Assembly (NCBI GenBank): GCA_965367015.1
Contig: CBDUGY010000003.1
Location: forward strand, 1-64,000
DNA: 64,000 nucleotides
Direction: 5' to 3'
Source: CAXBES01 sp965367015
GTDB lineage: Bacteria > Bacteroidota > Bacteroidia > Flavobacteriales > Flavobacteriaceae
The position numbers and the translations under genes are program-made. The notes below the pieces were generated by a model. The model saw only the letters and a program-made list of their open reading frames with translations, did not search any database and was not told where the DNA came from. Of this stretch, positions 25,429-33,962 are shown piece by piece; the stretch's first letter is position 1; each line of letters starts with the position of its first letter.

Positions 25429-27831
25429 TTATAATCCCGAATTTTTATTCACTTCAACCTGCATAGGATTCTCTTTTGCCCAGGTATCTTGACGAGTGCC
25501 TGTTATTTGCCAGCTTACGCAAATAGAGGGCGCATTGGTTTTTATTACAAATGAGTTACTTTCAGAGTTCATCGGCTCCCAAATAATGGCTTGTGCAAAT
25601 GATTTGTCAATTATTGTCAATTGATATTTAAAATCTTTGTTTAATGCACTCATATATTCAGGCAGATCAACGGTAGCATAGCCTTCCTTATTTGTGGTAA
25701 TGTTTCCGCTGTAAATATTTATTCTTTCATTACTTTCTATCGAATTATGTATTAAATACATATTATCAGGATCTAACGGATGATCTATTTTAAAGGCTTT
25801 TGCTGCCGCACTAAAGCTTCCATCCACAACAAGGTCTGAACTTATGTGTACGTCACCAAAGAAGTCGGCTGCCGATTTAGTTGGATCTCCTCTTATTACG
25901 CGAAGGGTACTATGCGCTGTAGATGAAGGATCGGAGCGAATAAGTACAGCCGAATCTGCTGAAGTTCCGGTAGGATGTAAATCGAACACTGCGGTTCTTC
26001 CTAGTACAGCTACAGTCGACGAATTTCCTTGTTCTACATAAAGCGTCGCTTCGGTATCACCTCCATTATCATAACTGTCAATGTGAGCCCCGTGTCCTGA
26101 GCCATTGTTTTTAATTTCTAAAGTGGCCGCGCTGTTATCTGTATTGAAGGTTTCTATGAAAGCTCCATTTCCAAAGCCTTTGTGCGATGCAAAAAGTGCT
26201 GGCGCTGTATTACTATCGGCTCCGGTTTCTGCATTTGAAAGGTCTATAGCTACACCCGGTCCCATCCCGTTTGAAAGTGCGTTGATAATTGGCTTGTCGT
26301 TAACCTTCCCGGTTGCTTCATCCATAATTAGAAATTCACCGGCAGATCCGTTTCCGATATGATTTGCTACCAAAGTTGGAGCAAAATTCGCATTATTGTC
26401 GGTAGAAACAAATAAACCAGCGTTTCCAACGCCATCAGTTGAAACCGATAGCACTTCCGCAGCATTAAGAGGCACCATATTAAAAAAGTGTGCAGCTTTC
26501 CCCGGTCCTCCGTTTGCGATTTCTAATGCGGTACCTGCTCCGCCTTGTTCAATCTTTACCACGGCAGCTCCATTTGCAGGATTACCATTCAATATATGAA
26601 CCGCATTGGCTGTTCCAGTGTTATCTATAAACACAGCTTTACTTGCGCCTCCTTGTTTAAGTTTGAAACCAATTCCCGCACCACCAACGCCACCACCGGA
26701 GAATGGTACTGCTCCATTCAGAATGTTAAGTCCAATACCGGTTCCATCGTTTACCACATTAATTCCGTTTCCAGCCCCCGAATGCGTTACCAACATCCCA
26801 TGTCCCCCTCCATCATTTGTAACATCAATTGCACTTCCACCACCATCATTCAAAACATCAACTGCGGCAACTCCACTATCACTGTTGATAGATAAGGCAA
26901 TACCTCCAACACTATCCAAATTATCTATAAAAACTGCGTCTCCGGCACTATCATTATCAATCGTAACGGCATCCCCACCACCATCATTTGCTATATCTAA
27001 AGCGTCTCCACCTCCGTCATTTTCAATAAAGAGGGAGTTTCCACCCCCACCATCGAGATTATCGATATGAACTGCATCACCCGTACCGCTATTTTCGACA
27101 TTAATAACCTCAGAAGCATTGGCTGGATTGGAGTTTACAATATCCATACCTATGTTGAGACCACTATTATTGACATCAATACCTATACCGGTATCTTCAG
27201 TTGCTATATTCAGAGCATCACCGGTACCTAGTTGTTCGATATATATCCCCGGGCTCGTACTTTCAGAATTCACTAATAATCCAACAAAATCCGAATCGGC
27301 GGTCAACTCCAGAGCATCATTATCGGTCGCAATTATTTCAATCACTCCATCATCTGCTTCAATTATTCGTGGGGTAGGACTTGTTGTCATTTCCAAATCG
27401 TAAGCCTGATCGAGAGTATTGCCTGAACCTCCTCCGTTTTTTGCAAACAATGCATATGGCACACTTAATAGCTGAGTGGTTCCTTCAATACTATAGGCTG
27501 TTCCACCTGCCGGATCGGTTTCAGTTTTAATATAGTACTCTCCACCGCCCCAATCTATTGAGGAAAAGTCTCCACTTACAATAGTTCCGGTTCCAACTTC
27601 TAATGTAGCGAGTCCGTTTGCGTTTGTGGTGGGAGTTTGAGTTTCAACATATACAGGTGTACCTGTAGTTGAGCCTTCGAGAATACTTATTTGCATTCCT
27701 ACCGTCATACCGGTTATAAGGACATCGCTAGCATCTCTAAGTACTGCTTGGTAGCCCATTTTTTCGGGTGCCTGAGCGAAGACACCAGCAGTTATAAGTA
27801 CTGCAACGAGTAATGTAATTATATTTTTCAT
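25429..27831 (-). CDS. Secreted beta-helix-like protein with 11-residue repeats
   Basis: An 800-residue exported protein. It has a signal peptide (1-19) and an N-terminal module (20-135, starting APEKMGYQAVLRD) common in Bacteroidota tail-fibre-like proteins. A long repeat region (about 165-640) is built from units such as GDALDIANDGG, GDAVTIDNDSA, GSAIDVTNDGG and GNGINVVNDGT. These read as G-x-A-h-x-h-x-N-x-G with alternating hydrophobics, as in a beta-solenoid. The C-terminal domain (from AKAFKIDHPLDPDNMYLIH) recurs in many bacterial surface proteins. Asp/Gly/Asn are very high and Cys is nearly absent. It is probably a fibrous surface or extracellular structure. It is the second gene of an operon, 11 bases after a T9SS-tailed partner. 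Confidence 0.82.
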   Translation of the reverse strand: MKNIITLLVAVLITAGVFAQAPEKMGYQAVLRDASDVLITGMTVGMQISILEGSTTGTPVYVETQTPTTNANGLATLEVGTGTIVSGDFSSIDWGGGEYYIKTETDPAGGTAYSIEGTTQLLSVPYALFAKNGGGSGNTLDQAYDLEMTTSPTPRIIEADDGVIEIIATDNDALELTADSDFVGLLVNSESTSPGIYIEQLGTGDALNIATEDTGIGIDVNNSGLNIGMDIVNSNPANASEVINVENSGTGDAVHIDNLDGGGGNSLFIENDGGGDALDIANDGGGDAVTIDNDSAGDAVFIDNLDSVGGIALSINSDSGVAAVDVLNDGGGSAIDVTNDGGGHGMLVTHSGAGNGINVVNDGTGIGLNILNGAVPFSGGGVGGAGIGFKLKQGGASKAVFIDNTGTANAVHILNGNPANGAAVVKIEQGGAGTALEIANGGPGKAAHFFNMVPLNAAEVLSVSTDGVGNAGLFVSTDNNANFAPTLVANHIGNGSAGEFLIMDEATGKVNDKPIINALSNGMGPGVAIDLSNAETGADSNTAPALFASHKGFGNGAFIETFNTDNSAATLEIKNNGSGHGAHIDSYDNGGDTEATLYVEQGNSSTVAVLGRTAVFDLHPTGTSADSAVLIRSDPSSTAHSTLRVIRGDPTKSAADFFGDVHISSDLVVDGSFSAAAKAFKIDHPLDPDNMYLIHNSIESNERINIYSGNITTNKEGYATVDLPEYMSALNKDFKYQLTIIDKSFAQAIIWEPMNSESNSFVIKTNAPSICVSWQITGTRQDTWAKENPMQVEVNKNSGL

Positions 27832-27842
27832 TGTTTTAAATT

Positions 27843-28328
27843 TTAGTTTTTGATTATTTTAAAAGTTTTTAATAGTGAATTACCATCCATGACACTTAAT
27901 AAGTACATTGACGCCTGTAAGTGTTCAAAGGGTACAATTGTTTGAGCGCTTCTAATTTGTTCACTCACAATTTTTCGTCCGTTCACATCTACTACCGTAA
28001 ACGAAAGTTCATTGGTGTACATGTCGTTAATCGAAAGTGTCACATAATTGGATGTTGGATTTGGAAATATTACTGCGGAGAGTTCAATATTTGAAAACTC
28101 GTCATTTCCTAGCACATAAATTTCAATGGGTTGTTGTACGCCTTGATTTGCTGTACCTCCACTTCCTGTGGCTTGAATGTAATCCACCTGCCCAATGGAA
28201 TAACTAATGCTTCCGCCACTTCCCGAAGCATCTCCTCCGGCTGTTACCGAATTGTTTTGTGCCTGTAGTTGTAGCAATCCTATACTCAATAGAAGACCAG
28301 CTAAGGCAAACACTTTTTTTTGTTTCAT
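27843..28328 (-). CDS. Small T9SS type A sorting-domain protein
   Basis: A 161-residue exported protein. A signal peptide (ending LQLQAQ) precedes a Gly/Ser-rich head with GGDASGSGGSISYSIGQVDY and GVQQPIEI, a pattern frequent in Bacteroidota. The rest (about 85-161) is a T9SS type A sorting domain (VIFPNPTSNYVTLS, ending LLKTFKIIKN). It should be exported through the outer membrane. It is co-transcribed with the repeat protein and divergent from the ECF sigma gene across 93 bases, suggesting shared control. Its function beyond secretion is unknown. Confidence 0.82.
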   Translation of the reverse strand: MKQKKVFALAGLLLSIGLLQLQAQNNSVTAGGDASGSGGSISYSIGQVDYIQATGSGGTANQGVQQPIEIYVLGNDEFSNIELSAVIFPNPTSNYVTLSINDMYTNELSFTVVDVNGRKIVSEQIRSAQTIVPFEHLQASMYLLSVMDGNSLLKTFKIIKN

Positions 28329-28421
28329 AATAAAAATTTTAAATGTTAAACATGTTTTTGGGGAGGATTCATTACTATGTCAATTCTAATCGCAGCTTTG
28401 TAACCTTCTTTCAGTTTTTTT
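28329..28421. promoter_or_regulatory. Divergent control region between the secreted pair and the sigma factor gene
   Basis: These 93 bases must drive both directions. No TAnnTTTG element is present on either strand, unlike most genes of the window, which would fit promoters recognised by an alternative sigma factor. A perfect 10-base palindrome AAACATGTTT lies at 28348-28357, about 20 bases before the minus-strand ATG, and could be an operator. The assignment is inferred from gene layout. Confidence 0.45.
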
Positions 28422-29054
28422 TTGATATTTTTATTACGAATCGAATTTGAAAACACACTTACTATTAAAACGAACACACCAGATAATGAATTGATCATGA
28501 TGCTTAAAGGCACACAAAGTGAGCGCAACATTGCGCTTAAGCAGATATATGGTGCTTATAAAGATTTGATCTATAGTTTTATTCTAAAAAATAGCGGAGA
28601 TCAAGAAAGGGCGAAGGATGTGTATCAAGAATCTCTGATCGCTTTTTATGAGAATGTTCGCGATTCGAAGTTTAAAGGTGAAAGTGCCATAAGTACATAT
28701 TTGTATTCAATTGCAAAATTTAAATGGCTAAACCAGATAAAGAAGGATAACGTTCGAACTAAACATCATGAAAAACTTGAAATAAATGATTTTGTTGAAA
28801 GTCCGTTGGCGACCATCGTGCGTCAAGAAAAACGAAGCGGAATCATGGATGTGCTTTCAGAATTAGGAGAGAGCTGTAAAAGATTATTAATAGAATCAAT
28901 ATATCATAATAAATCGATGAAGGAGATTGCCAAAGAAGGTAATTATAGTAATGACCAGATTGTTCGAAACAAAAAGTACAAATGCTTACAGAAATTGAAG
29001 GATTTAATCAGCGCCAAACCAGCCTTGCGAAACATTTTACAAGCTTATGAATGA
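28422..29054 (+). CDS. ECF-type RNA polymerase sigma factor
   Basis: A sigma-70 family factor of up to 210 residues containing only regions 2 and 4. Region 2 spans about residues 37-110 (GAYKDLIYSFILKNSG, DVYQESLIAFYENV, STYLYSIAKFKWLNQI). Region 4 spans about 141-197 (ELGESCKRLLIESI, SMKEIAKEGNYSNDQIVRNK), the helix-turn-helix for the -35 element. The frame opens with TTG at 28422; the true start is uncertain because no good ATG precedes region 2 until 28496. It overlaps the anti-sigma-like gene by 8 bases, so translation is coupled. It likely directs transcription of the flanking secreted genes. Confidence 0.9.
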   Translation: MIFLLRIEFENTLTIKTNTPDNELIMMLKGTQSERNIALKQIYGAYKDLIYSFILKNSGDQERAKDVYQESLIAFYENVRDSKFKGESAISTYLYSIAKFKWLNQIKKDNVRTKHHEKLEINDFVESPLATIVRQEKRSGIMDVLSELGESCKRLLIESIYHNKSMKEIAKEGNYSNDQIVRNKKYKCLQKLKDLISAKPALRNILQAYE

Positions 29055-29802
29055 AGCTACTTACATACTAATAGACCGCTACATAAACAAGCAAATGAAT
29101 GCTGATGAACTTCAGGAATTCGAAACTCGTTTAGCTAACGATAAAGAGTTACTAGATGAATATAAAAGTACCATAGCTGCAAATGAGGTTGTTAATGAAG
29201 CTGGCCGACTTGAATTAAAAAGTACTTTAGAAGCATTCGAAACTCAAAAAAAAAGTCTTAAGGATGAAAGAAAAATAATCCCCCTTTGGATTAAACGAGG
29301 ACTTTCATTAGCAGCATTATTGATTGCTACGATTGCTATCTATCAATTCGGGTTTTTATCTAAAAGTTTAAGTACATCAGAAGTTTTCGAAAGTAATTTT
29401 GAAGTGTATTCCGCGCCAAGCAATCTTAGAGATTTCTCCGATACCAGACAACTCAGCTGGGAAGATGCAATGACCGCTTATGAAGCGAAAAATTTTGATG
29501 AATCCCTTGCCAAATTGGATACTCTCGTGAGCGATATTCCTCGGTACCTTGCCTCTTTTTACGCCGGTATTAGCGCCATGGCAAAATCAGATCCGGATTA
29601 TAAAATGGCGATAAAACATTTTGATCGCGTTTTAACCATAGACAATGACTATGCCCAGCAAGCTCTTTGGTATAAAGGGCTGTCACTTTTAATATTAAAT
29701 AGAAAGGATGAAGCCAACGAGATATTTGAGAGTATAGTAACATCAAAATCTTACAATTATAAAAAAGCGGAAAAAATATTGAAAGTCAAGTACCTTGATT
29801 AA
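29047..29802 (+). CDS. Membrane anti-sigma-like protein with periplasmic TPR domain
   Basis: A 251-residue protein. Residues 1-50 (LIDRYINKQMNADELQEFE, then DKELLDEYKS) resemble the N-terminal sigma-binding helices of anti-sigma factors. A basic stretch (KKSLKDERK) precedes a single membrane span at about 82-104 (LSLAALLIATIAIYQFGF). After it come TPR-like helices (about 138-245, for example AMTAYEAKNFDESLAKLDTL). Positive-inside logic places the N-terminus in the cytoplasm and the TPR domain in the periplasm. It is coupled to the sigma gene by overlap. The stop TAA lies in a TTAA shared with the convergent CHAT gene. The anti-sigma role is inferred from context and architecture. Confidence 0.75.
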   Translation: MNEATYILIDRYINKQMNADELQEFETRLANDKELLDEYKSTIAANEVVNEAGRLELKSTLEAFETQKKSLKDERKIIPLWIKRGLSLAALLIATIAIYQFGFLSKSLSTSEVFESNFEVYSAPSNLRDFSDTRQLSWEDAMTAYEAKNFDESLAKLDTLVSDIPRYLASFYAGISAMAKSDPDYKMAIKHFDRVLTIDNDYAQQALWYKGLSLLILNRKDEANEIFESIVTSKSYNYKKAEKILKVKYLD

Positions 29803-32777
29803 GCCGCGGCACGTTTTCTTTTTGTTCTGAAAAAAATAATTCCAAATATTACAACTATTACACTTAGAATGAAAAACACTAGTTTTTCATAAGATTTGGT
29901 GACCAGGGGCTGGGTATTTCCGGTTAATTTAAAACTGCTCCAATAGAATGGTGACATTTTTTCGGGTGGTGCCGCAGCTAAAAAATTTAATTTGGCTTCC
30001 TGAAGTGCCACATTTTTCGGTTTTCCGTCTTTTAAATTCTTCAAAAATAATTCAGTTAATTGCGAAGATGCTGCATCGTCTACATTCCAAAGAGTCGATA
30101 GCAGAGCTTTACTCCCAGCATACTGAAAAGCTCGTTCCAGACTTACAATACCTTCACCTCGAACTAACTTTCCGGCAGCAGTATTACATGCGCTTAAAAT
30201 AACTAATTGTGCAGCCAGGTCCATATTATAAATTTCATATATATGTAACATTCCGTCATCCTTATCGGAAGTATTAAAATATAATTTCGACAATAATGGA
30301 TGTTTGTCTTCAATAGCTCCATGCATTGCCAGGTGGATAATTCCTGCTTTATTGGAATTGTTTTTTAAGAGATCTTCAGTTACATTATTCCCTGTCCATT
30401 TTACACCTTTAAACAATTTGCTTGCCGCATCAACTTCAAGTAAGTTGTATTTCAGATTTGATAGCCTTGTAAAGCTATGGGGAGTTTCTTTATATTCTTG
30501 TCCCTCGTAGTTTGGGGCAAATCCGGCATAAGAATCATATGTTTTTACGTTGTTTTTAGCGAGAAATTGAATTGCTGCGGAAGGACCATAAGAAATAGAA
30601 TAATCATTTAACAAATAGGGGAGAGTACTGTAGTTTCTCGGTTGAGAGGAAACGAAATTTGTAAGAAGAGTCTCAAAAGGCAGGTAGCACAATTTTCCAT
30701 CGGGAATAATAATAAGTTCGTTAAAATCTTCCGAGGCAAGCTCTGGTTGAAGTAATTTTTTATATAATTCGAATCCATCCTTAGTGAATACGTCATAAAC
30801 TAGCTGTGGCGATTTTTGTAATTGTTCTAAGGAGCTGATATGTTGAAAGAATCCATCAACCTGTTCAAGTAAATCTTCCGTGTTTTCAATAGTTCGAATA
30901 GAAATATTGTCTTTACTTAATTGAAAAACATAGGTGTTCCTTGCACCGGTAAAATAACTGATAAGCGTCTGATGATTCAATAATTGGTTTTGAAAAGCTG
31001 AAACCTCCGGGATCTGAATCTGGTATTTAAGCTGATAATAATCGGGATACTCTCGTTGAATACGCTCTACCAATAGATCGTACTCACTTTGTAGAGAATT
31101 TATTTCGGTTTTCCAAAGCGACAGCATTTTGCCGCGAACATCGGCACAACGTTTTTCTTCTGTTTCTATCTTACCGGTATAATCGTTGATCTTTTTTTTT
31201 AGGGCGATTTCTTCAGAAATAATTTCTTCGGAAACATTGGCAAAGGAACTTATTTCATGATCATATAATGAGGCGAGCAACAACAGAGCCTTACTTCTCT
31301 CAGAGAAATTAAAAGCCTTGTGAAGATTTTCAACATCTTGAGTATTGACATATAATTTCATAGCAGTATCAATACTACTTTCTATTAAATTGAGAGTACG
31401 TTGTGTCCAAAATCCACGGGATTCTTCCGATAGCTGATTGTTGCGAAGATCTTCCAAAAGGGTAATAGCAAATTCATGGGCCAACATCGCTGCTTTTAAA
31501 TGATTAATATCCTTAGTTTTATTATATAATTCTTTTAGAAGTTGTCCCTTTGCAATCATTGATTCTTGTAAGTATTGATATGATTGAATATTCATATCGG
31601 CACTGGGATTCATAAACCAGGAATTTTCTTGAAAATCGGGAACTAATATATTGATGGCTTCCTGGTAAGCGTTTAAGGCTGCTTCTGTATCTCCTGAATG
31701 ATGTATTGCTCTAGCCACAAAATTTTTGCAAGCCCCGGTTTGAACACTAGTCTTTCCGAATTCTTTTTCCCGCCAGGCATAGGCTTCTTTATAATACTCT
31801 AAGGCATCAGCGTAATTGCCGGTATTTATAAGGCTATCTGCTGTCTTTATGGAATTTTCACTTACATCATTATTTATGGCTTCCTCAAAAACTATAGATT
31901 TATCAAAATAGATAAGCGCGTTTTTCGGATCATCGAGTTCCCAATACATGTCTCCAATAGCTTCGTTTAAAAATCGCATATATCTAGAATCGGGCGCTAA
32001 TAAATTCTTCCATACTTTATGAGCTTGCAGGAAATGATCCAAGGCATCTTGGTATTCTAACTTTTCATAATAAACGGCGCCAAGAGTATAATTATAGTAT
32101 GCAATTTCATAGTGATGCATGGGGTAATATTCACTAATGAACGCCTTGCCTTTATTGTAGTAAAAAATTGATTTATCGAAATCACCTGCATTTCTGTACA
32201 TATTTCCCAGACATCGTAAGGTATTTCCGTAGTAGAAGATGGGTGGCTCCTGTAAAATTTCGAAAGCTTGAAGTGCCGCCAGCAAGTGATTGATAGCGAG
32301 AGATAATTCGGCATTCTTGTTGGTGGTTCTATAAGTTGTGAGATAGTATCGACCCAATAGATATTTATTGGCATTTGAGGTAGTAAGAACGGTATCTTCT
32401 ATTCTGGCAATAAATTTTTGATATAGTTCGGGATTAGGAACAAAACCATAATTTTCGGCTAAAAGAAAATGCAATTCAAAAGGTAGCTCATTATTTTTCT
32501 TCTCTAAAAGATTTTTAGCGTTCAAAATCGCACTCTCAGCACGTCTAAATTTGTATTGATTTCTGTAAGACTTGTATTCGGCGATATTGATAGCCACCTC
32601 AATCGAATCTGTGATAGAAGTACACTTTTTTAACTCGTCGATTTTCTGAAGTGCCACATCAAAACTACCTTTGGTAATTAAAAAGTCTATTTCTTCAATA
32701 CCTACCTTGTAATTACAGGGTTGTGCAATTAAAACTGCATATGTCAAGCTGAAAAAAAGTAAAAGATTTCTTTTCAT
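29799..32777 (-). CDS. TPR-CHAT caspase-like protease, periplasmic and membrane-anchored
   Basis: A 992-residue protein from the ATG at 32777; the frame opens four codons earlier with TTG. A signal peptide (1-19) is followed by about ten TPR-like helical pairs (40-450; for example GDFDKSIFYYNKGKAF and EYQDALDHFLQAHKVW) and a coiled-coil-rich linker (490-580). The C-terminal CHAT peptidase domain (about 660-955) has His819 in HLAMHG and Cys864 in LSACNTAAG, the caspase-like dyad, and FQYAGSKALLSTLWNVDD. A final membrane span (about 964-983) precedes a basic tail, RTKRKRAAA. So the protease should lie in the periplasm, tethered to the inner membrane. It converges on the anti-sigma gene with a 4-base overlap. 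No TAnnTTTG promoter was found upstream. Confidence 0.88.
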   Translation of the reverse strand: MKRNLLLFFSLTYAVLIAQPCNYKVGIEEIDFLITKGSFDVALQKIDELKKCTSITDSIEVAINIAEYKSYRNQYKFRRAESAILNAKNLLEKKNNELPFELHFLLAENYGFVPNPELYQKFIARIEDTVLTTSNANKYLLGRYYLTTYRTTNKNAELSLAINHLLAALQAFEILQEPPIFYYGNTLRCLGNMYRNAGDFDKSIFYYNKGKAFISEYYPMHHYEIAYYNYTLGAVYYEKLEYQDALDHFLQAHKVWKNLLAPDSRYMRFLNEAIGDMYWELDDPKNALIYFDKSIVFEEAINNDVSENSIKTADSLINTGNYADALEYYKEAYAWREKEFGKTSVQTGACKNFVARAIHHSGDTEAALNAYQEAINILVPDFQENSWFMNPSADMNIQSYQYLQESMIAKGQLLKELYNKTKDINHLKAAMLAHEFAITLLEDLRNNQLSEESRGFWTQRTLNLIESSIDTAMKLYVNTQDVENLHKAFNFSERSKALLLLASLYDHEISSFANVSEEIISEEIALKKKINDYTGKIETEEKRCADVRGKMLSLWKTEINSLQSEYDLLVERIQREYPDYYQLKYQIQIPEVSAFQNQLLNHQTLISYFTGARNTYVFQLSKDNISIRTIENTEDLLEQVDGFFQHISSLEQLQKSPQLVYDVFTKDGFELYKKLLQPELASEDFNELIIIPDGKLCYLPFETLLTNFVSSQPRNYSTLPYLLNDYSISYGPSAAIQFLAKNNVKTYDSYAGFAPNYEGQEYKETPHSFTRLSNLKYNLLEVDAASKLFKGVKWTGNNVTEDLLKNNSNKAGIIHLAMHGAIEDKHPLLSKLYFNTSDKDDGMLHIYEIYNMDLAAQLVILSACNTAAGKLVRGEGIVSLERAFQYAGSKALLSTLWNVDDAASSQLTELFLKNLKDGKPKNVALQEAKLNFLAAAPPEKMSPFYWSSFKLTGNTQPLVTKSYEKLVFFILSVIVVIFGIIFFRTKRKRAAA

Positions 32778-32789
32778 ATTGAAAATCAA

Positions 32790-33059
32790 TTAGTTAGATA
32801 GACTCTAATATACGTAATTATACGTATTGCTATAGTTATCATTAGAATGTATCTTTAGGTTATAGGTTTAAATCTATTTAACTATTCTGTCAAGGTTTTA
32901 CAAGATCCCCAATGTATCCATTTTTTGCTACTATGGGTCAATGGGATTTGGCGAAGCTCGTTACTTGTTAACGGGCTTCTCTATTTATTCAATTACTCCT
33001 CCTATTTTATTTGAATTTCAGGAAATTCACTTAGTTTTAATGCTGTAAACAAAGTTTTC
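32790..33059. other. Gap between the CHAT gene and trmL with a strong hairpin
   Basis: No reading frame is convincing here. ATACGTA is repeated around 32810-32827, just upstream of the CHAT start, and may be part of its control region. A hairpin, GAAGCTCGTTA (32953-32963) with TAACGGGCTTC (32969-32979, one G-T pair), is followed by TCTATTTATT on the plus strand and could end a short upstream transcript or act in the trmL leader. Confidence 0.4.
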
Positions 33060-33527
33060 ATGGCATATAATATCGTTCTCATTGAACCTGAAATTCCCAA
33101 CAATACCGGAAATATTGGTCGGTTAAGTCTCGCTACAGGATGTACGTTGCATCTGGTAAAACCTTTAGGTTTCGATTTAGATGATAAGCGGGTAAAACGT
33201 GCAGGATTAGATTATTGGAAGCATATTAATCTAAAGATATACGATAGTGCAGTTGACTTTTTCAACACTCATAGAAATAAAAAAATGATGTTCTTTTCCA
33301 GTCATGGTAATAAAGAATATTGGGATATATCTTTCGAAGATGATCTGTTTTTTGTCTTCGGAAAGGAATCTGTTGGACTTTCTGCACAAATTACTGAAGC
33401 CAATAGGGACCATGTGTATAAGATTCCTATTCACAGCGAGCATATAAGGAGTATAAACCTTGCAAATGCTGTGGCAGTCGTGGTTTATGAAGGTCTCCGT
33501 GTTCAGAATGTGAAGAATGGAGGTTGA
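33060..33527 (+). CDS. trmL: tRNA (cytidine(34)-2'-O)-methyltransferase TrmL
   Basis: A 155-residue SPOUT-class methyltransferase of the small TrmL type, without an RNA-binding extension. The motifs are in order: PEIPNNTGNIGRLSLAT (motif 1), FGKESVGL (motif 2) and INLANAVAVVVYEGLR (motif 3, forming the AdoMet knot). It methylates the wobble ribose of tRNA-Leu isoacceptors. It stands alone. Confidence 0.94.
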   Translation: MAYNIVLIEPEIPNNTGNIGRLSLATGCTLHLVKPLGFDLDDKRVKRAGLDYWKHINLKIYDSAVDFFNTHRNKKMMFFSSHGNKEYWDISFEDDLFFVFGKESVGLSAQITEANRDHVYKIPIHSEHIRSINLANAVAVVVYEGLRVQNVKNGG

Positions 33528-33742
33528 ATTTTAAGAAACTTAACAAAAGTTAAAGTTTCTGGTATACAGATTTAAAAATGCGATGAATGAACCTCTTCTT
33601 AAGATAAGTAGCGTAATTCTTACAAAATGTAAGTTTTGTATTACAAAATACTAGGTTTTTATAAAATTATGGGGTAGTTTTATCTTCTAGCCCTGAACCT
33701 ATTATCCCCTTAATTTTACTTTTTGCTTTAAATTCAACTAAG

Positions 33743-33892
33743 ATGGAAAAAGCATTAAATTACAAATTTCAGAGACGTTCAAATAGTTATTTTGAGTGGC
33801 TTTATGAAGTGATTAAGTCTGAGAAATATTTCGAAGCAGATTCAGTTATTGTGTTCGATTATCGTGACGGCGTAAAAAGTAAAGCTGTTTAA
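33743..33892 (+). CDS. Small conserved-looking protein (49 residues), function unknown
   Basis: An ATG-initiated frame encoding 49 residues (MEKALNYKFQRRSNSYFEWL ... SVIVFDYRDGVKSKAV), with basic and aromatic residues arranged like a folded domain rather than random sequence. It sits in a 435-base space between trmL and the SRPBCC gene that is otherwise empty. A near-consensus element (TACTTTTTG) lies upstream at 33718-33726. I do not recognise the family. Confidence 0.5.
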   Translation: MEKALNYKFQRRSNSYFEWLYEVIKSEKYFEADSVIVFDYRDGVKSKAV

Positions 33893-33910
33893 TCTTTTAA
33901 GAGTATTGGT

Positions 33911-33918
33911 TATATTTG
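33911..33918 (+). promoter_or_regulatory. Bacteroidota-type -7 element (TATATTTG) of the SRPBCC gene
   Basis: This exact TAnnTTTG match lies 45 bases before the ATG at 33963. Confidence 0.45.
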
Positions 33919-33962
33919 ATAATTAGTCATTAGACGAGTTCTTCTCAAACTAATAATCATAT

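Noticed and set aside
26700..27100. Short DNA repeats that might suggest a CRISPR array.
   Set aside because: The repeats are degenerate, in register with codons, and lie inside a coding region; spacers of constant length and cas genes are absent.
26545..27403. Proline/serine-rich open frames on the plus strand opposite the repeat protein (for example 26606-27070).
   Set aside because: They are antisense shadows of the 11-residue repeats: the GGT/GGA-rich codons of the real gene read as Pro-rich on the other strand.
25429..32789. A type III-E CRISPR locus, because TPR-CHAT and a sigma factor occur together.
   Set aside because: No gRAMP effector, Cas1, Cas2 or repeat array is present, and the CHAT protein is exported and membrane-anchored, unlike cytoplasmic Csx29.
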